In this document: piece after piece, positions 1 through 8,231 of the stretch
How positions within the stretch are numbered: position 1 is the first letter of the stretch
Layout of the letters: the number at the start of each line of letters is the position of its first letter
NCBI GenBank assembly: GCA_017461585.1
Contig: JAFTYM010000037.1
Coordinates: 1 to 64,000, forward strand
From: Oscillospiraceae bacterium
GTDB taxonomy: Bacteria > Bacillota > Clostridia > Oscillospirales > Oscillospiraceae
DNA length: 64,000 bases
Direction: 5' to 3'
Made by a program: the position numbers and the translations under genes
Notes under the pieces: generated by a model
The model's database searches: none
What the model saw: the letters and a program-made list of their open reading frames with translations, nothing else
Told to the model about the DNA's origin: nothing

Positions 1-4
1 AAAA

Positions 5-286
5 TTATTTACTCTTATTTCTTTTAAGCAGACCTGCTGTCAGACCGAAAACAGCGCCTATAGCAACACCCCATACAACGGGAATGGGAACAAATGCATA
101 GCATAAGACCACACCAAGGACGATGCCGAGAAACAGAAATGTCTCCAACTGTCTTGGGTTGACCTGATTATTGGGATTTTCGGATTCACGGCGTCTGTTT
201 GCGTCAATAAGGTTCTGGTAAAAGCAGATTATAACGGTGACGGCGATAATACCACAGGGGAGATAGGTGTTTATAAAAGCTTCCAT
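5..286 (-). CDS. small membrane protein, unknown function
   Basis: A 93-residue protein with an N-terminal hydrophobic segment (about residues 10-22), a charged asparagine-rich linker (residues 28-47) and two more hydrophobic segments (about 49-68 and 70-86), ending in a basic tail. A GGAGG ribosome-binding site lies just upstream of the ATG on the minus strand. It is transcribed divergently from feoA. I recognise no family; the linker plus helical hairpin suggests only a small integral membrane protein. Confidence 0.7.
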   Translation of the reverse strand: MEAFINTYLPCGIIAVTVIICFYQNLIDANRRRESENPNNQVNPRQLETFLFLGIVLGVVLCYAFVPIPVVWGVAIGAVFGLTAGLLKRNKSK

Positions 287-425
287 GGGAAAACCTCCAA
301 ATATTTGCTGGAAACAATTATATCACAAAATCGCGTCAAGGCAAAGAACATATTCATCTGTGGCAGAAATAATGACCGGGGAATAGGATGTATCGGTAAA
401 AAACATATTTTGGGAGTGAGAAGAA

Positions 426-659
426 ATGACCGCTTTGGACAGTATATGCACGGGAGAGAGTGTCCGTGTGGTGAAAATATATTTGAATGACAGCATGCGC
501 GGCAGGCTTTTTGATATAGGCTTTACGGAGGGAACGGAAATTACGTGTGTGGGAAAAAGTCCTTCGGGTGATCCTTATGCGTTTCTTGTAAGAGGTTCTG
601 TGTTTGCTTTGAGAAAAAAAGATTGCAAGAGGATTTTTGTCAGCAGGGAAGGTGTATGA
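426..659 (+). CDS. feoA: FeoA ferrous iron transport accessory protein
   Basis: A 77-residue SH3-like FeoA protein, of normal family length. The typical pattern is visible: an early 'V.KI' strand, then a glycine-rich stretch containing RLFDIGFTEG, and a C-terminal 'R.SVFALRK..C' strand. FeoA proteins act in the cytoplasm with FeoB in Fe(II) uptake. The start is supported by a GGGAGTGAG ribosome-binding site. Its TGA stop overlaps the feoB ATG (ATGA), so the two are translationally coupled. Its partner FeoB is interrupted here, so its present use is uncertain. Confidence 0.9.
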   Translation: MTALDSICTGESVRVVKIYLNDSMRGRLFDIGFTEGTEITCVGKSPSGDPYAFLVRGSVFALRKKDCKRIFVSREGV

Positions 660-1843
660 AAATGGGTGAGAAGAAAAAGCTCACAGTATGTCTTGCGGGA
701 AATCCGAATGTGGGCAAAAGTACACTTTTCAATGCCCTTACAGGCGGAAAGCAGCATACGGGAAACTGGACGGGCAAGACGGTTTTAGCGGCGAAAGGCT
801 GCTGTGAAAGCGAAAAGTGTGAGTTTGAGATAGTTGACCTTCCCGGTACATACTCTCTTTCCCCGCGCTCAGCAGAGGAAGAGGTAACGAGGGACTATAT
901 CCTGAAGCAGAAGTATGACGGCGTTGTTGTGGTGTGTGATGCAGGTGCTCTTGAGAGAAACTTGAATCTTGTTTTGCAGATAGCTGAGATAACTGACAGA
1001 GTTATCGTGTGTGTCAATCTTTTGGATGAGGCGGAAAAGCGGGGAATAAGGGTTGATCTGCAAAAGCTGTCGCAGCTTTTGGGTGTGCCTGTTGTGGGGA
1101 CAGTCGCAAAGCGAAAGAAGAGCGTTAGCGGGCTTTTAAAAACCATGGAGCTTTTTGCGGAGAGGTGGAACGCGGAATCCGTCAAACCCGTATATCCCGT
1201 GCAGACCGAGATGTGTATTTCAGAACTTGAAATGAAGCTCGGAATTTGCAGATATACTGCGGTGCGTTATCTCACAGGGGAAATGGCGCCAAGTGATGAA
1301 AATGCAGAAGTGGTGGATGAAGCATACAAAAAGTGGGCGAATATGACGAAAAGTGGAGAATTGATGCAGGATGTGGTGGGGAAAACCATAACAAGTGCAG
1401 CAGAACGGATAATCGCGCAGGTGACGGACGGCGAGAAAAACGGATACGGTGCACGGGATAGAAAGCTCGACAGGATACTTACAAGTAAAGCAGCAGGATA
1501 TCCTGCTATGGTTGCATTTCTGGCGGTGATTCTGTGGATAACCATAGTGGGGGCAAATTACCCGTCACAGCTGCTTTCGATGATGTTTTCCGCTGTTGAG
1601 AGCAAGCTGACGGAGCTGCTTGTATATCTTGGCGCTCCCGATTGGTTGTACGGAGCGTTAGTTTTGGGAGTGTACCGGGTGCTGTCGTGGGTAGTATCAG
1701 TGATGCTGCCGCCCATGGCGATATTCTTTCCGCTTTTTACACTTCTGGAGGATGCAGGCTACTTACCGCGTATAGCGTATAACCTCGATAAACCCTTTCA
1801 GAAGTGCAGCGCCTGCGGCAAGCAGGCCCTTACCATGTGGTGA
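656..1843 (+). pseudogene. feoB: feoB 5' half (G domain and first membrane segments), interrupted by a mobile element
   Basis: The first 395 codons of a FeoB ferrous iron transporter. The G1 motif GNPNVGKST is at residues 15-23 and DLPG at 61-64; then come the helical spacer, the first membrane helices and the gate motif LPPMAIFFPLF. The start is the ATG overlapping the feoA stop, with an AGGGAAGG site upstream. The frame follows normal FeoB to KQALTM, then reads one foreign codon (TGG) and a TGA, because the element begins here. The missing half starts at 7361. Joining the halves at the shared CATGTG gives 670 residues in frame. A truncated G domain plus partial membrane domain could be made, but should not transport iron. 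Confidence 0.92.
1834..1839 (+). other. left attachment-site core (CATGTG) of the feoB element
   Basis: CATGTG occurs at the exact point where FeoB homology stops and again where it resumes (7360-7365). Left of the core is host feoB sequence. Right of it, after three bases, is the arm AGGGTTTA (1843-1850), the exact reverse complement of the arm next to the right core. The six-base identity and the centred symmetry fit a serine-recombinase crossover site, with TG as the probable central dinucleotide. Confidence 0.85.
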
Positions 1844-1846
1844 GGG

Positions 1847-1876
1847 TTTACAGTATGAGAAAATACGTGATATACT
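1847..1876 (+). promoter_or_regulatory. promoter at the left end of the element, for the MFS-GH2 gene
   Basis: TTTACA (1847-1852) and TATACT (1871-1876) are separated by 18 bp, and AAGGGGG lies before the ATG at 1905. The -35 box overlaps the inverted arm of the attachment site, so promoter and recombination site share sequence. Predicted from consensus only. Confidence 0.5.
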
Positions 1877-1904
1877 GTTGATTAATGAAAAAGGGGGTCT
1901 GTTT

Positions 1905-4877
1905 ATGAAGACAAAGCTCTCGCCACGCTTTTGGTGTGCGCTTACGTTATTCAGCCTTATCGGACAGGTTGCATGGGTCGTTGAAAACATGTATTTCAAC
2001 GTGTTCATCTATAAAATGTTCAACGCCTCTGCAAGTGATATATCTGCCATGGTCGCTGCCAGCGCAGTTGCAGCAACGCTGACTACTGTGTTTATGGGCG
2101 CACTGTCCGACAGAGTGGGAAAGCGCAAGCTGTTTATTTGCGGCGGATATATTCTGTGGGGCATATCTATTTTCAGCTTTGTGCTTTTGCGCGTTGATGT
2201 TATAGAGAAAATGTTCCCCATGGCGGCATCTGCTGCGGCTGTGGGTGCTTCTCTTGTAATTATCATGGACTGCGTTATGACCTTTTTCGGCTCAACAGCC
2301 AATGATGCTGCCTTTAACGCATGGGTGACAGACTCTAGCGACAGCACAAACAGAGGCGCCGTTGAGGGCATAAACGCCATGATGCCATTGGTTGCCATAC
2401 TCGTCGTATTCGGCGGATTTATGGCGTTTGATTTGTCGGATTCTGACAGCTGGGTGTGGATATTCACCATTATCGGCATCGCCGTGTTTGCTGTTGGTAT
2501 TCTCGGCTGCTTCCTCATAAAAGACCCTGACATAAAGCCCACTCAGACAGGTTATTTCAAAAACATTTTCTACGGATTTTTGCCCTCCACAGTTAAGAAA
2601 AATCCTGTTTTTTACATAGCTTTAGGCGTTTTTGCCCTGTTTAACATCTCGATTCAGATTTTTATGCCGTACCTCATTTTGTACTATGAGGTGTCGCTTA
2701 AAATGACAAACTATGTATTTGTCATGGCGCCTGCCATAATCCTCGCCTCTGTTGTAACGGCATTCTGGGGCAAGGTATATGACAAAAAAGGCTTCGGTTT
2801 TTCATCCGCAATCTCCCTTTTGTGGCTGTGCCTCGGTTATATCGTTCTCTTTTTCACAAGAGCAACTGCCTTTGTATTTGTTGGCTCTCTGCTTATGATG
2901 TGCGGATACCTTGCAGGTATGGCTGTGTTCGGGGCGATGATACGTGACTATACTCCGAAAGGCAAGTCGGGAATGTTCCAGGGACTTAGAATTTTTGCTC
3001 AGGTGCTTATTCCCGGAGTTATCGGACCCTATATCGGTGCTGCGGTGCTCTCGGGAGCAGAGCAGATAACAAACAGCGACGGAACTGTATCTTTTGTGCC
3101 CAATGCCAATATTTTCCTTGCTGCACTTGTTGTGATCATTGTGCTCATTCCCTTTGCCGTATATCTTTCCAAAAAGAAAAAGCCCCGTACCGTGGAGCTT
3201 AAGACGCCTTGGGAAGAGAATATGGGTGAGATACCGTGGCAGGAATATCCCAGACCGTCTTTAGAGCGAGAGTCTTACCTGTGCTTAAACGGAGCGTGGG
3301 AACTGTTTGTTGTTAAAACAAACGGGGAAATGACAGGTTATGAGGTAACTGTTCCGTTCCCGCCTGAATCTCACGCATCCGGTATCGGACTTGAACTCAA
3401 AAAAGGCGAAAAGCTGATGTATCGCCTGAATGTCACATTGCCCGACGGATTCAAAAAGGACAGGCTCCTGCTGAACTTTGGTGCATGCGACCAGATAGCC
3501 GAGGTTTTTGTAAACAATAAGCACGTTGGAACCCATGAGGGCGGATATCTGCCCTTTACCTGCGATGTTACAGACAGCTTCGTCGAGGGCGAGAATATAA
3601 TAGGTGTCCTTGTGACAGATGATCTTGACACAGATTACCCCTACGGAAAACAGAGAGAAAAGCGCGGCGGAATGTGGTATACCCCCATAAGCGGTATCTG
3701 GCAGACTGTATGGATGGAGAGCGTCTGCGGGGAATATATCAAAAATATCCGCATAACTCCCGACCTTACAGGTGTGCTTGTTGAAGTTGAGGGCGGCGCT
3801 GATGAGAAATGTCTGACACTTGAAAACGGTGAAAGCTATACATTCACGGGAAATTCCTGCAGAATTGATATTGCGGAAGCCAAGCTATGGACGCCTGAAG
3901 AGCCGAATATTTACCGCTTTACACTAAAGAGCGGAGAGGATGCGGTAAAATCCTATTTTGCGCTCAGAACTGTTGAGACTAAGGGCGCGGATATTCTGCT
4001 GAACGGAAAGCCCTATTTCTTTAACGGACTATTAGACCAGGGATATTACAGCGACGGAATTTATCTGCCTGCATCTCCCGAAGGCTATAAATACGATATT
4101 CTGAAAATGAAAGAGCTGGGCTTCAATATGCTGCGAAAGCACATCAAGGTCGAGCCGGAGCTGTTTTACTACTACTGCGATATTTACGGTATGGCAGTAT
4201 TTCAGGATATGGTCAACAGCGGAAAGTACAGCTTTATGTTTGATACTGCGCTGCCGACTGTTGGTTTTAAAAAGGGAATTACCCACAAGGCAAGTGAAAA
4301 GCGCGCTGCTATATTTGCGGATAGTGTTAAAGAAACGCTGGAGTATCTGTACAATTTCCCGTGTATATGCTATTACACACTCTTTAACGAGGGGTGGGGG
4401 CAGTTTGATACGCAGAAAATGTACGAGCTTGCAAAGAGCGTTGACTCCACTCGTGTATGGGACACAGCATCGGGCTGGTTTGAAGGTGCGGAAAGTGATG
4501 TTATAAGTGAGCATGTATACTTTAAACCCGTTAAGCTTAAAAAGGGAGATAAACCCCTTGTGCTGTCTGAGTTCGGCGGATACTCCTGCAGAGTTGCAGA
4601 CCATATTTTCAATCTCGACAACAACTACGGCTACCGCCTGTTTAAAAGCTGCGATGAGCTGACAGATGCTCTTTGCAAGCTTTACAGGGATGAGATAATC
4701 CCGGCAATCAAAAATGACGGACTTTGTGCCGCTGTTTTAACACAGGTCAGCGATGTTGAGGACGAAACAAACGGACTTGTGACCTATGACAGACAGGTTC
4801 TCAAAGTGGATGCAGAGAAGATAAGCGAAGTTATGGCAGAAGTTTTTGATGCATTTGAGAAAAGAGGAGATATATGA
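1905..4877 (+). CDS. MFS transporter fused to a GH2-family glycoside hydrolase
   Basis: A 990-residue two-part protein. Residues 1 to about 420 form a major-facilitator carrier with about 12 membrane helices and a cytoplasmic GALSDRVGKRK loop. After a lysine-rich cytoplasmic boundary, residues from about 440 form a glycoside hydrolase family 2 enzyme with sugar-binding domain (LNGAWEL), immunoglobulin-like domain and TIM barrel. The acid/base is likely E829 (FNEGWGQ) and the nucleophile E889 (LSEFGG). The hydrolase would sit in the cytoplasm, cleaving sugar as it enters. The ATG at 1905 was chosen over 1878 because of the AAGGGGG site and the natural MFS N-terminus. The substrate cannot be named: beta-glucuronidase, beta-galactosidase and related GH2 activities are all possible. 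Confidence 0.85.
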   Translation: MKTKLSPRFWCALTLFSLIGQVAWVVENMYFNVFIYKMFNASASDISAMVAASAVAATLTTVFMGALSDRVGKRKLFICGGYILWGISIFSFVLLRVDVIEKMFPMAASAAAVGASLVIIMDCVMTFFGSTANDAAFNAWVTDSSDSTNRGAVEGINAMMPLVAILVVFGGFMAFDLSDSDSWVWIFTIIGIAVFAVGILGCFLIKDPDIKPTQTGYFKNIFYGFLPSTVKKNPVFYIALGVFALFNISIQIFMPYLILYYEVSLKMTNYVFVMAPAIILASVVTAFWGKVYDKKGFGFSSAISLLWLCLGYIVLFFTRATAFVFVGSLLMMCGYLAGMAVFGAMIRDYTPKGKSGMFQGLRIFAQVLIPGVIGPYIGAAVLSGAEQITNSDGTVSFVPNANIFLAALVVIIVLIPFAVYLSKKKKPRTVELKTPWEENMGEIPWQEYPRPSLERESYLCLNGAWELFVVKTNGEMTGYEVTVPFPPESHASGIGLELKKGEKLMYRLNVTLPDGFKKDRLLLNFGACDQIAEVFVNNKHVGTHEGGYLPFTCDVTDSFVEGENIIGVLVTDDLDTDYPYGKQREKRGGMWYTPISGIWQTVWMESVCGEYIKNIRITPDLTGVLVEVEGGADEKCLTLENGESYTFTGNSCRIDIAEAKLWTPEEPNIYRFTLKSGEDAVKSYFALRTVETKGADILLNGKPYFFNGLLDQGYYSDGIYLPASPEGYKYDILKMKELGFNMLRKHIKVEPELFYYYCDIYGMAVFQDMVNSGKYSFMFDTALPTVGFKKGITHKASEKRAAIFADSVKETLEYLYNFPCICYYTLFNEGWGQFDTQKMYELAKSVDSTRVWDTASGWFEGAESDVISEHVYFKPVKLKKGDKPLVLSEFGGYSCRVADHIFNLDNNYGYRLFKSCDELTDALCKLYRDEIIPAIKNDGLCAAVLTQVSDVEDETNGLVTYDRQVLKVDAEKISEVMAEVFDAFEKRGDI

Positions 4878-5158
4878 AGTGTCTCAGATGTGATGGAGAA
4901 ATGAAATTCATTGGCTCTGAAAAGCTGCAGCTTGGCAAAACCGGGTGGATACTGGGCGATTTGCCTAATCTGTTAAGTGGAGCTCTTGGAGTAGGAATAT
5001 ACTGCTGCGATAAGTGCGGGAAGTATGAGTTTTTCAGAACTGAGTCTGAGTGTGACGAAGAAGAGGAAAACTCAATGCCTCAAAAGAGCTGCCCGAAGTG
5101 CGGCAAGACATATGACATGGACTATTACAGGTGCCCGTTTTGCAAATATGAATACTAA
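4874..5158 (+). CDS. small double zinc-ribbon protein
   Basis: A 94-residue protein with two predicted metal-binding knuckle pairs: CLRC with CCDKC in the first half, and CPKC with CPFC in the last 25 residues, separated by an acidic linker. Its ATG overlaps the TGA of the MFS-GH2 gene (ATGA), so the two are co-translated. Function is unknown; zinc ribbons of this size often bind nucleic acid or partner proteins. It ends just before a strong terminator, closing the left-hand operon of the mobile element. Confidence 0.75.
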   Translation: MKCLRCDGEMKFIGSEKLQLGKTGWILGDLPNLLSGALGVGIYCCDKCGKYEFFRTESECDEEEENSMPQKSCPKCGKTYDMDYYRCPFCKYEY

Positions 5159-5162
5159 AACA

Positions 5163-5194
5163 AAAACACCTCGACTATTAAGTCGAGGTGTTTT
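5163..5194. terminator. bidirectional intrinsic terminator
   Basis: A perfect 14-bp stem (AAAACACCTCGACT, loop ATTA, then its complement) with A and T runs on both sides. It lies between the convergent zinc-ribbon and cupin genes and can terminate both. Confidence 0.9.
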
Positions 5195-5206
5195 AATTTT
5201 GTTTAC

Positions 5207-6307
5207 TTATTTAGGAAGATCTGTTCCCTTGTAGGTGTAGACGATTTCGCCGTTTTCCTTCATTTCCTGAACGATCTTGCCATAGTTTCCGCTGGGATAG
5301 AGCGGCATAAACTGAACAGGAGCACCGACGCGCTTGAATTTAACAGGACCGTGCCAGTATCCCTCGGGGATGCGGACTGCTGTGGGCTCTGTAATTGTGT
5401 AAGTATCCATCTTATCGGGAGATTCGCCGATGGAAATCTCGATTTCCGCATCGAACTCGAAGAAATGAGTGATGTCAGCACCTGTGAAGAAGTAATACTC
5501 TTCAGCGTTGTGGTGCATGTGTGTGCATCCTATCTCGCAAGCCTGCTGAACGATGTTGTTCAGGGTGTACATACGGGATTCGGGCATTACCTCGCGACCG
5601 CGGAAACCTGTTCTGGGGCTGAGGAAGCGAGGATCGTCATGATACTCGGGCTTATAGTAGTGTACATACTTGTCAAACTTGCCTGTTCTGGGTCTCTTGC
5701 CCATTTCATAGTAGGGAACAAGAATGTCGAGAGGATTCTTTTCCTGATCCTGCTCTGCTCGCTCTTTCATTTTCTCGGAGAAGCATGCGCCGCAGTAGAT
5801 ACATTCCTTTGTGCGGTCGTTTACGCAGCGGCGGATGCCTGCACCGTCATATCTGAAGTCTTCACGGCCTTCTTCGTTGATGAAGGGAGAGATCTTGGAC
5901 CAGTCGCCGTCAAGATAAATAGCCATGAAGAGAACGGGCTTGCCAACGCGGCGGAAGTTGATGGGACAGTGATAGAGTTTGGGAGGAATGCGTACGATAA
6001 CAGGCTCTGTAAATGTGAACTGCTCCATGTTCTCAGGGTCGTCACCAAGCCAGAAATCAATTTCTGCGTCAAATCCGTCATAGAAGTTGTTGAAGTCAGC
6101 GTTTGCAAGAACGATGTATTCATCAACTGCGTGGTGGACGTGGGGTACTTCCATAACCAGAGGCTTTACAATGGAAGTGTAGTCCATATATACCTTGGCC
6201 TTCTCCATCATTGTAGTTCCGCGGAAGAAACCACGGGGAGATGCGAAGCCGTACCAACTGTGAAATTCCTGAGGAATTTTGAATACCAGATCGTCATATT
6301 TGCCCAT
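5207..6307 (-). CDS. double-cupin domain protein, unknown function
   Basis: A 366-residue protein built from two similar cupin-like halves. Each has a histidine cluster followed by Glu-Tyr (HVHHAVDEY near residue 56 and HMHHNAEEYY near residue 260), and each ends in a 'RIP..YWHGP..FKRVG.PV.FM' type strand pair. The linker carries CIYCGAC, a possible Fe-S or zinc site. The second ATG (6307) fits the GGAG site better than the ATG at 6313. Cupins include sugar isomerases, dioxygenases and sensors; carriage on a sugar-uptake element suggests, but does not show, a role in the released sugar's metabolism. It is divergent from the recombinase gene. Confidence 0.75.
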   Translation of the reverse strand: MGKYDDLVFKIPQEFHSWYGFASPRGFFRGTTMMEKAKVYMDYTSIVKPLVMEVPHVHHAVDEYIVLANADFNNFYDGFDAEIDFWLGDDPENMEQFTFTEPVIVRIPPKLYHCPINFRRVGKPVLFMAIYLDGDWSKISPFINEEGREDFRYDGAGIRRCVNDRTKECIYCGACFSEKMKERAEQDQEKNPLDILVPYYEMGKRPRTGKFDKYVHYYKPEYHDDPRFLSPRTGFRGREVMPESRMYTLNNIVQQACEIGCTHMHHNAEEYYFFTGADITHFFEFDAEIEISIGESPDKMDTYTITEPTAVRIPEGYWHGPVKFKRVGAPVQFMPLYPSGNYGKIVQEMKENGEIVYTYKGTDLPK

Positions 6308-6390
6308 AACCATATCTCCTTTATTAAATATAATTTTGTAAATTTTATCAAATTACTTCTTTTGTTTCAATCAGCCAGATACATATTTGT

Positions 6391-6422
6391 GCAAATTAGG
6401 CAAAACGGTTTGTGTAATTTGC
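6391..6422. promoter_or_regulatory. inverted repeat between the cupin and recombinase genes
   Basis: GCAAATTA (6391-6398) and its exact complement TAATTTGC (6415-6422) flank a 16-bp spacer just upstream of the recombinase ribosome-binding site. The position suits an operator controlling the recombinase or both divergent genes. No protein can be assigned to it. Confidence 0.45.
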
Positions 6423-6448
6423 ATATAAATAATACGGAGGTGGTCAGA

Positions 6449-7351
6449 TTGAAAAAATACCGTGCGGGCATATACATGCGCCTTTCAAAAGATGACGGCT
6501 TTGGTGAAAGCGCCAGTATTTCCACTCAGCGCAGCATATTAAAAAGATATGCTGATGAAAACGGTATAGAAGTGGTGGAAGAATATGCCGATGACGGATA
6601 TTCGGGAACAGGGTTTGAAAGACCGCAGTTTAAAAAGCTTATTGAGGATATTGAAACCGGTGCTGTAAATATGGTGATAGTTAAAGACCTGTCCCGCTTG
6701 GGGAGAAACAGCGCAAGAACATCAGATTATATTGACGAGTATTTTCCGCGCAAAAAGGTGCGGTTTATATCAGTTACAGACGGATATGACTCAGATAAAC
6801 CGACGGGCGGAATTGCCGCTGCGATGCCGCTGATGATGGCGGTGCATGAGATGTATGCAAGAGATACGTCGAATAAGATACGCAGCGCATTTTATGAGAA
6901 AATGCGGGAGGGCAAGTATATCGGCAGCTTTGCTCCTTACGGATATCTTAAAAGTACGGATGATAAAAACAGGCTGATCGTTAACATGGAAACAGCATGG
7001 ATCGTGGCGGAGATTTTTAATATGGCGCTTGAGCTTACGCCCTCAGCCATAGCGGAAAAACTGAATGTCAGAGGAATCTCAACACCGATGGAATATCGAA
7101 GAACAGGGGAGACTACATCTGAAAAGCCATGCTGGACAGCGTCCTCGGTGAATAAAATATTGAGGAATCCCGTCTATACAGGAGATATGGCGCAGGGGAG
7201 AACAACAAAAATATCGTTTAAATCAAAGGCAGTACGGGAAAACCCGAAAGAATACTGGATAGTTGCGGAAAACACTCACCAATACATAGTCAGCCGTGAG
7301 CAGTTTGAAACCGTGCAGGAAATAAGGCATATGCGAAAAACAAAGCATTAA
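6449..7351 (+). CDS. compact serine recombinase (site-specific integrase/excisionase)
   Basis: A 300-residue recombinase starting at a TTG with a GGAGGT site 8 bp upstream. The resolvase domain opens with IYMRLSKDDG, with catalytic Ser13, and contains KDLSRLGRN; the 'recombinase' domain follows (PYGYL, W...SV.KIL.NP.Y.G). Large serine integrases of clostridial elements usually run to 500-700 residues with a zinc ribbon and coiled coil after this point; both are absent. The stop codon lies inside the right att arm. It is the obvious candidate for inserting and removing the element, unless loss of the C-terminal part has inactivated it. Confidence 0.9.
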   Translation: MKKYRAGIYMRLSKDDGFGESASISTQRSILKRYADENGIEVVEEYADDGYSGTGFERPQFKKLIEDIETGAVNMVIVKDLSRLGRNSARTSDYIDEYFPRKKVRFISVTDGYDSDKPTGGIAAAMPLMMAVHEMYARDTSNKIRSAFYEKMREGKYIGSFAPYGYLKSTDDKNRLIVNMETAWIVAEIFNMALELTPSAIAEKLNVRGISTPMEYRRTGETTSEKPCWTASSVNKILRNPVYTGDMAQGRTTKISFKSKAVRENPKEYWIVAENTHQYIVSREQFETVQEIRHMRKTKH

Positions 7352-7359
7352 ACCCTTTA

Positions 7360-7365
7360 CATGTG
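7360..7365 (+). other. right attachment-site core (CATGTG) of the feoB element
   Basis: Second copy of the core. Left of it, after three bases, is the element arm TAAACCCT (7349-7356), the reverse complement of the arm beside the left core. Right of it feoB resumes with TATGGGGTTC, encoding the conserved MGF after the junction cysteine. Confidence 0.85.
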
Positions 7366-8194
7366 TATGGGGTTCGGGTGCAATGCAGTAGGAGTAACTG
7401 GCTGCAGGATAATTGACTCACCGCGTGAGCGGCTGCTGGCGATACTTACCAATGCATTTGTGCCGTGCAACGGCAGATTTCCGGCAATGATAGCTGTCAT
7501 TACCATGTTTTTCGCGTTTGGTATGGCAGGCGTGCCTGCGCTTATTCTGACGCTTGTGCTGATATTCGGTGTGGTAATGACCTTTGCTGTGACACGGCTT
7601 TTGTCAAAGACACTACTTCGCGGCAAGGCGTCCTCTTTTATACTTGAGCTTCCGCCCTACAGAACGCCGCAGGTGGGGCAGGTGATAGTGCGTTCTCTTC
7701 TTGACAGGACATTGTTTGTTTTAGGAAGAGCGGTCTCTGTTGCTGCGCCTGCAGGACTTGTGATATGGATCATGGCGAATGTAACAATAGGAAATGTGAG
7801 CCTACTGAATATTTGTGCGGACTTTCTCAATCCATTTGCAAACCTGCTTGGACTTGACGGCATAATACTTATGGCGTTTATTCTCGGATTTCCAGCAAAT
7901 GAGATAGTCATACCTATTATAATAATGGCGTATACAGCATCAGGGACGGTTACTGACGTTGTATCGTTGGGGGAGATAAAAGAAATACTTGTGCAGAACG
8001 GCTGGACATGGATAACGGCGGTGAATATGGTGATATTTACACTTTTTCATTGGCCGTGTTCAACAACGCTTATCACGGTTAAAAAGGAGACGGGCAGCTT
8101 AAAGTGGACCGCACTTGCAGCGGCGCTGCCGACGGCTGCGGGCGTGATATTATGTTTTCTGTTTACAAGTGTCTGCAGAATTTTCGAAGTATAA
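7361..8194 (+). pseudogene. feoB: feoB 3' half (C-terminal membrane domain)
   Basis: Encodes the rest of FeoB: CMGFGCNAVGVTGCRII (the conserved second gate region), then about seven membrane helices to the C-terminus. An ATG happens to fall at the junction, so an ORF of 277 codons exists, but there is no ribosome-binding site before it (the upstream bases are the att arm). It is therefore probably silent while the element is present. With codons 1-394 of the 5' half it makes a FeoB of ordinary length, with no internal stop or frameshift, so the gene seems intact apart from the insertion. Confidence 0.92.
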
Positions 8195-8198
8195 AAAC

Positions 8199-8225
8199 AG
8201 CCTGAAACCATGTCGGTTTCAGGCT
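8199..8225. terminator. bidirectional intrinsic terminator after feoB and trmL
   Basis: An 11-bp stem (AGCCTGAAACC, five-base loop, complement) flanked by A and T runs, between the convergent feoB 3' end and trmL. Confidence 0.85.
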
Positions 8226-8231
8226 GAAATT

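Larger units (their letters stand above)
1840..7365 (+). mobile_element. 5,526-bp serine-recombinase element integrated in feoB
   Basis: This segment, counted with one core copy, separates two in-frame halves of feoB. It contains a promoter, an MFS-GH2 fusion gene, a zinc-ribbon gene, a bidirectional terminator, a convergent double-cupin gene and a serine recombinase gene whose stop codon lies within the right att arm. Removing it rebuilds an uninterrupted feoB. No conjugation, capsid or replication genes are present, so it is an integrative cargo element rather than a phage or an ICE. Base composition looks like its surroundings, so it may come from a related host. Confidence 0.88.

Noticed and set aside
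305-490. 61-codon frame before feoA
   Set aside because: Overlaps feoA in another frame, has no ribosome-binding site and no protein-like composition.
5351-6448. Long in-frame extension upstream of the serine recombinase
   Set aside because: It runs antisense through the cupin gene and its upstream region; the TTG at 6449 has a good GGAGGT site and begins the natural recombinase N-terminus.
1834-7365. Assembly error joining unrelated contigs inside feoB
   Set aside because: A shared six-base core with symmetric complementary arms, a recombinase at one end and an exactly restored reading frame are hard to explain by misassembly; read support should still be checked.
7361-8194. Independent gene for a half-size membrane protein
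   Set aside because: It is the exact continuation of FeoB; the ATG at the junction is part of the recombination core and lacks a ribosome-binding site.
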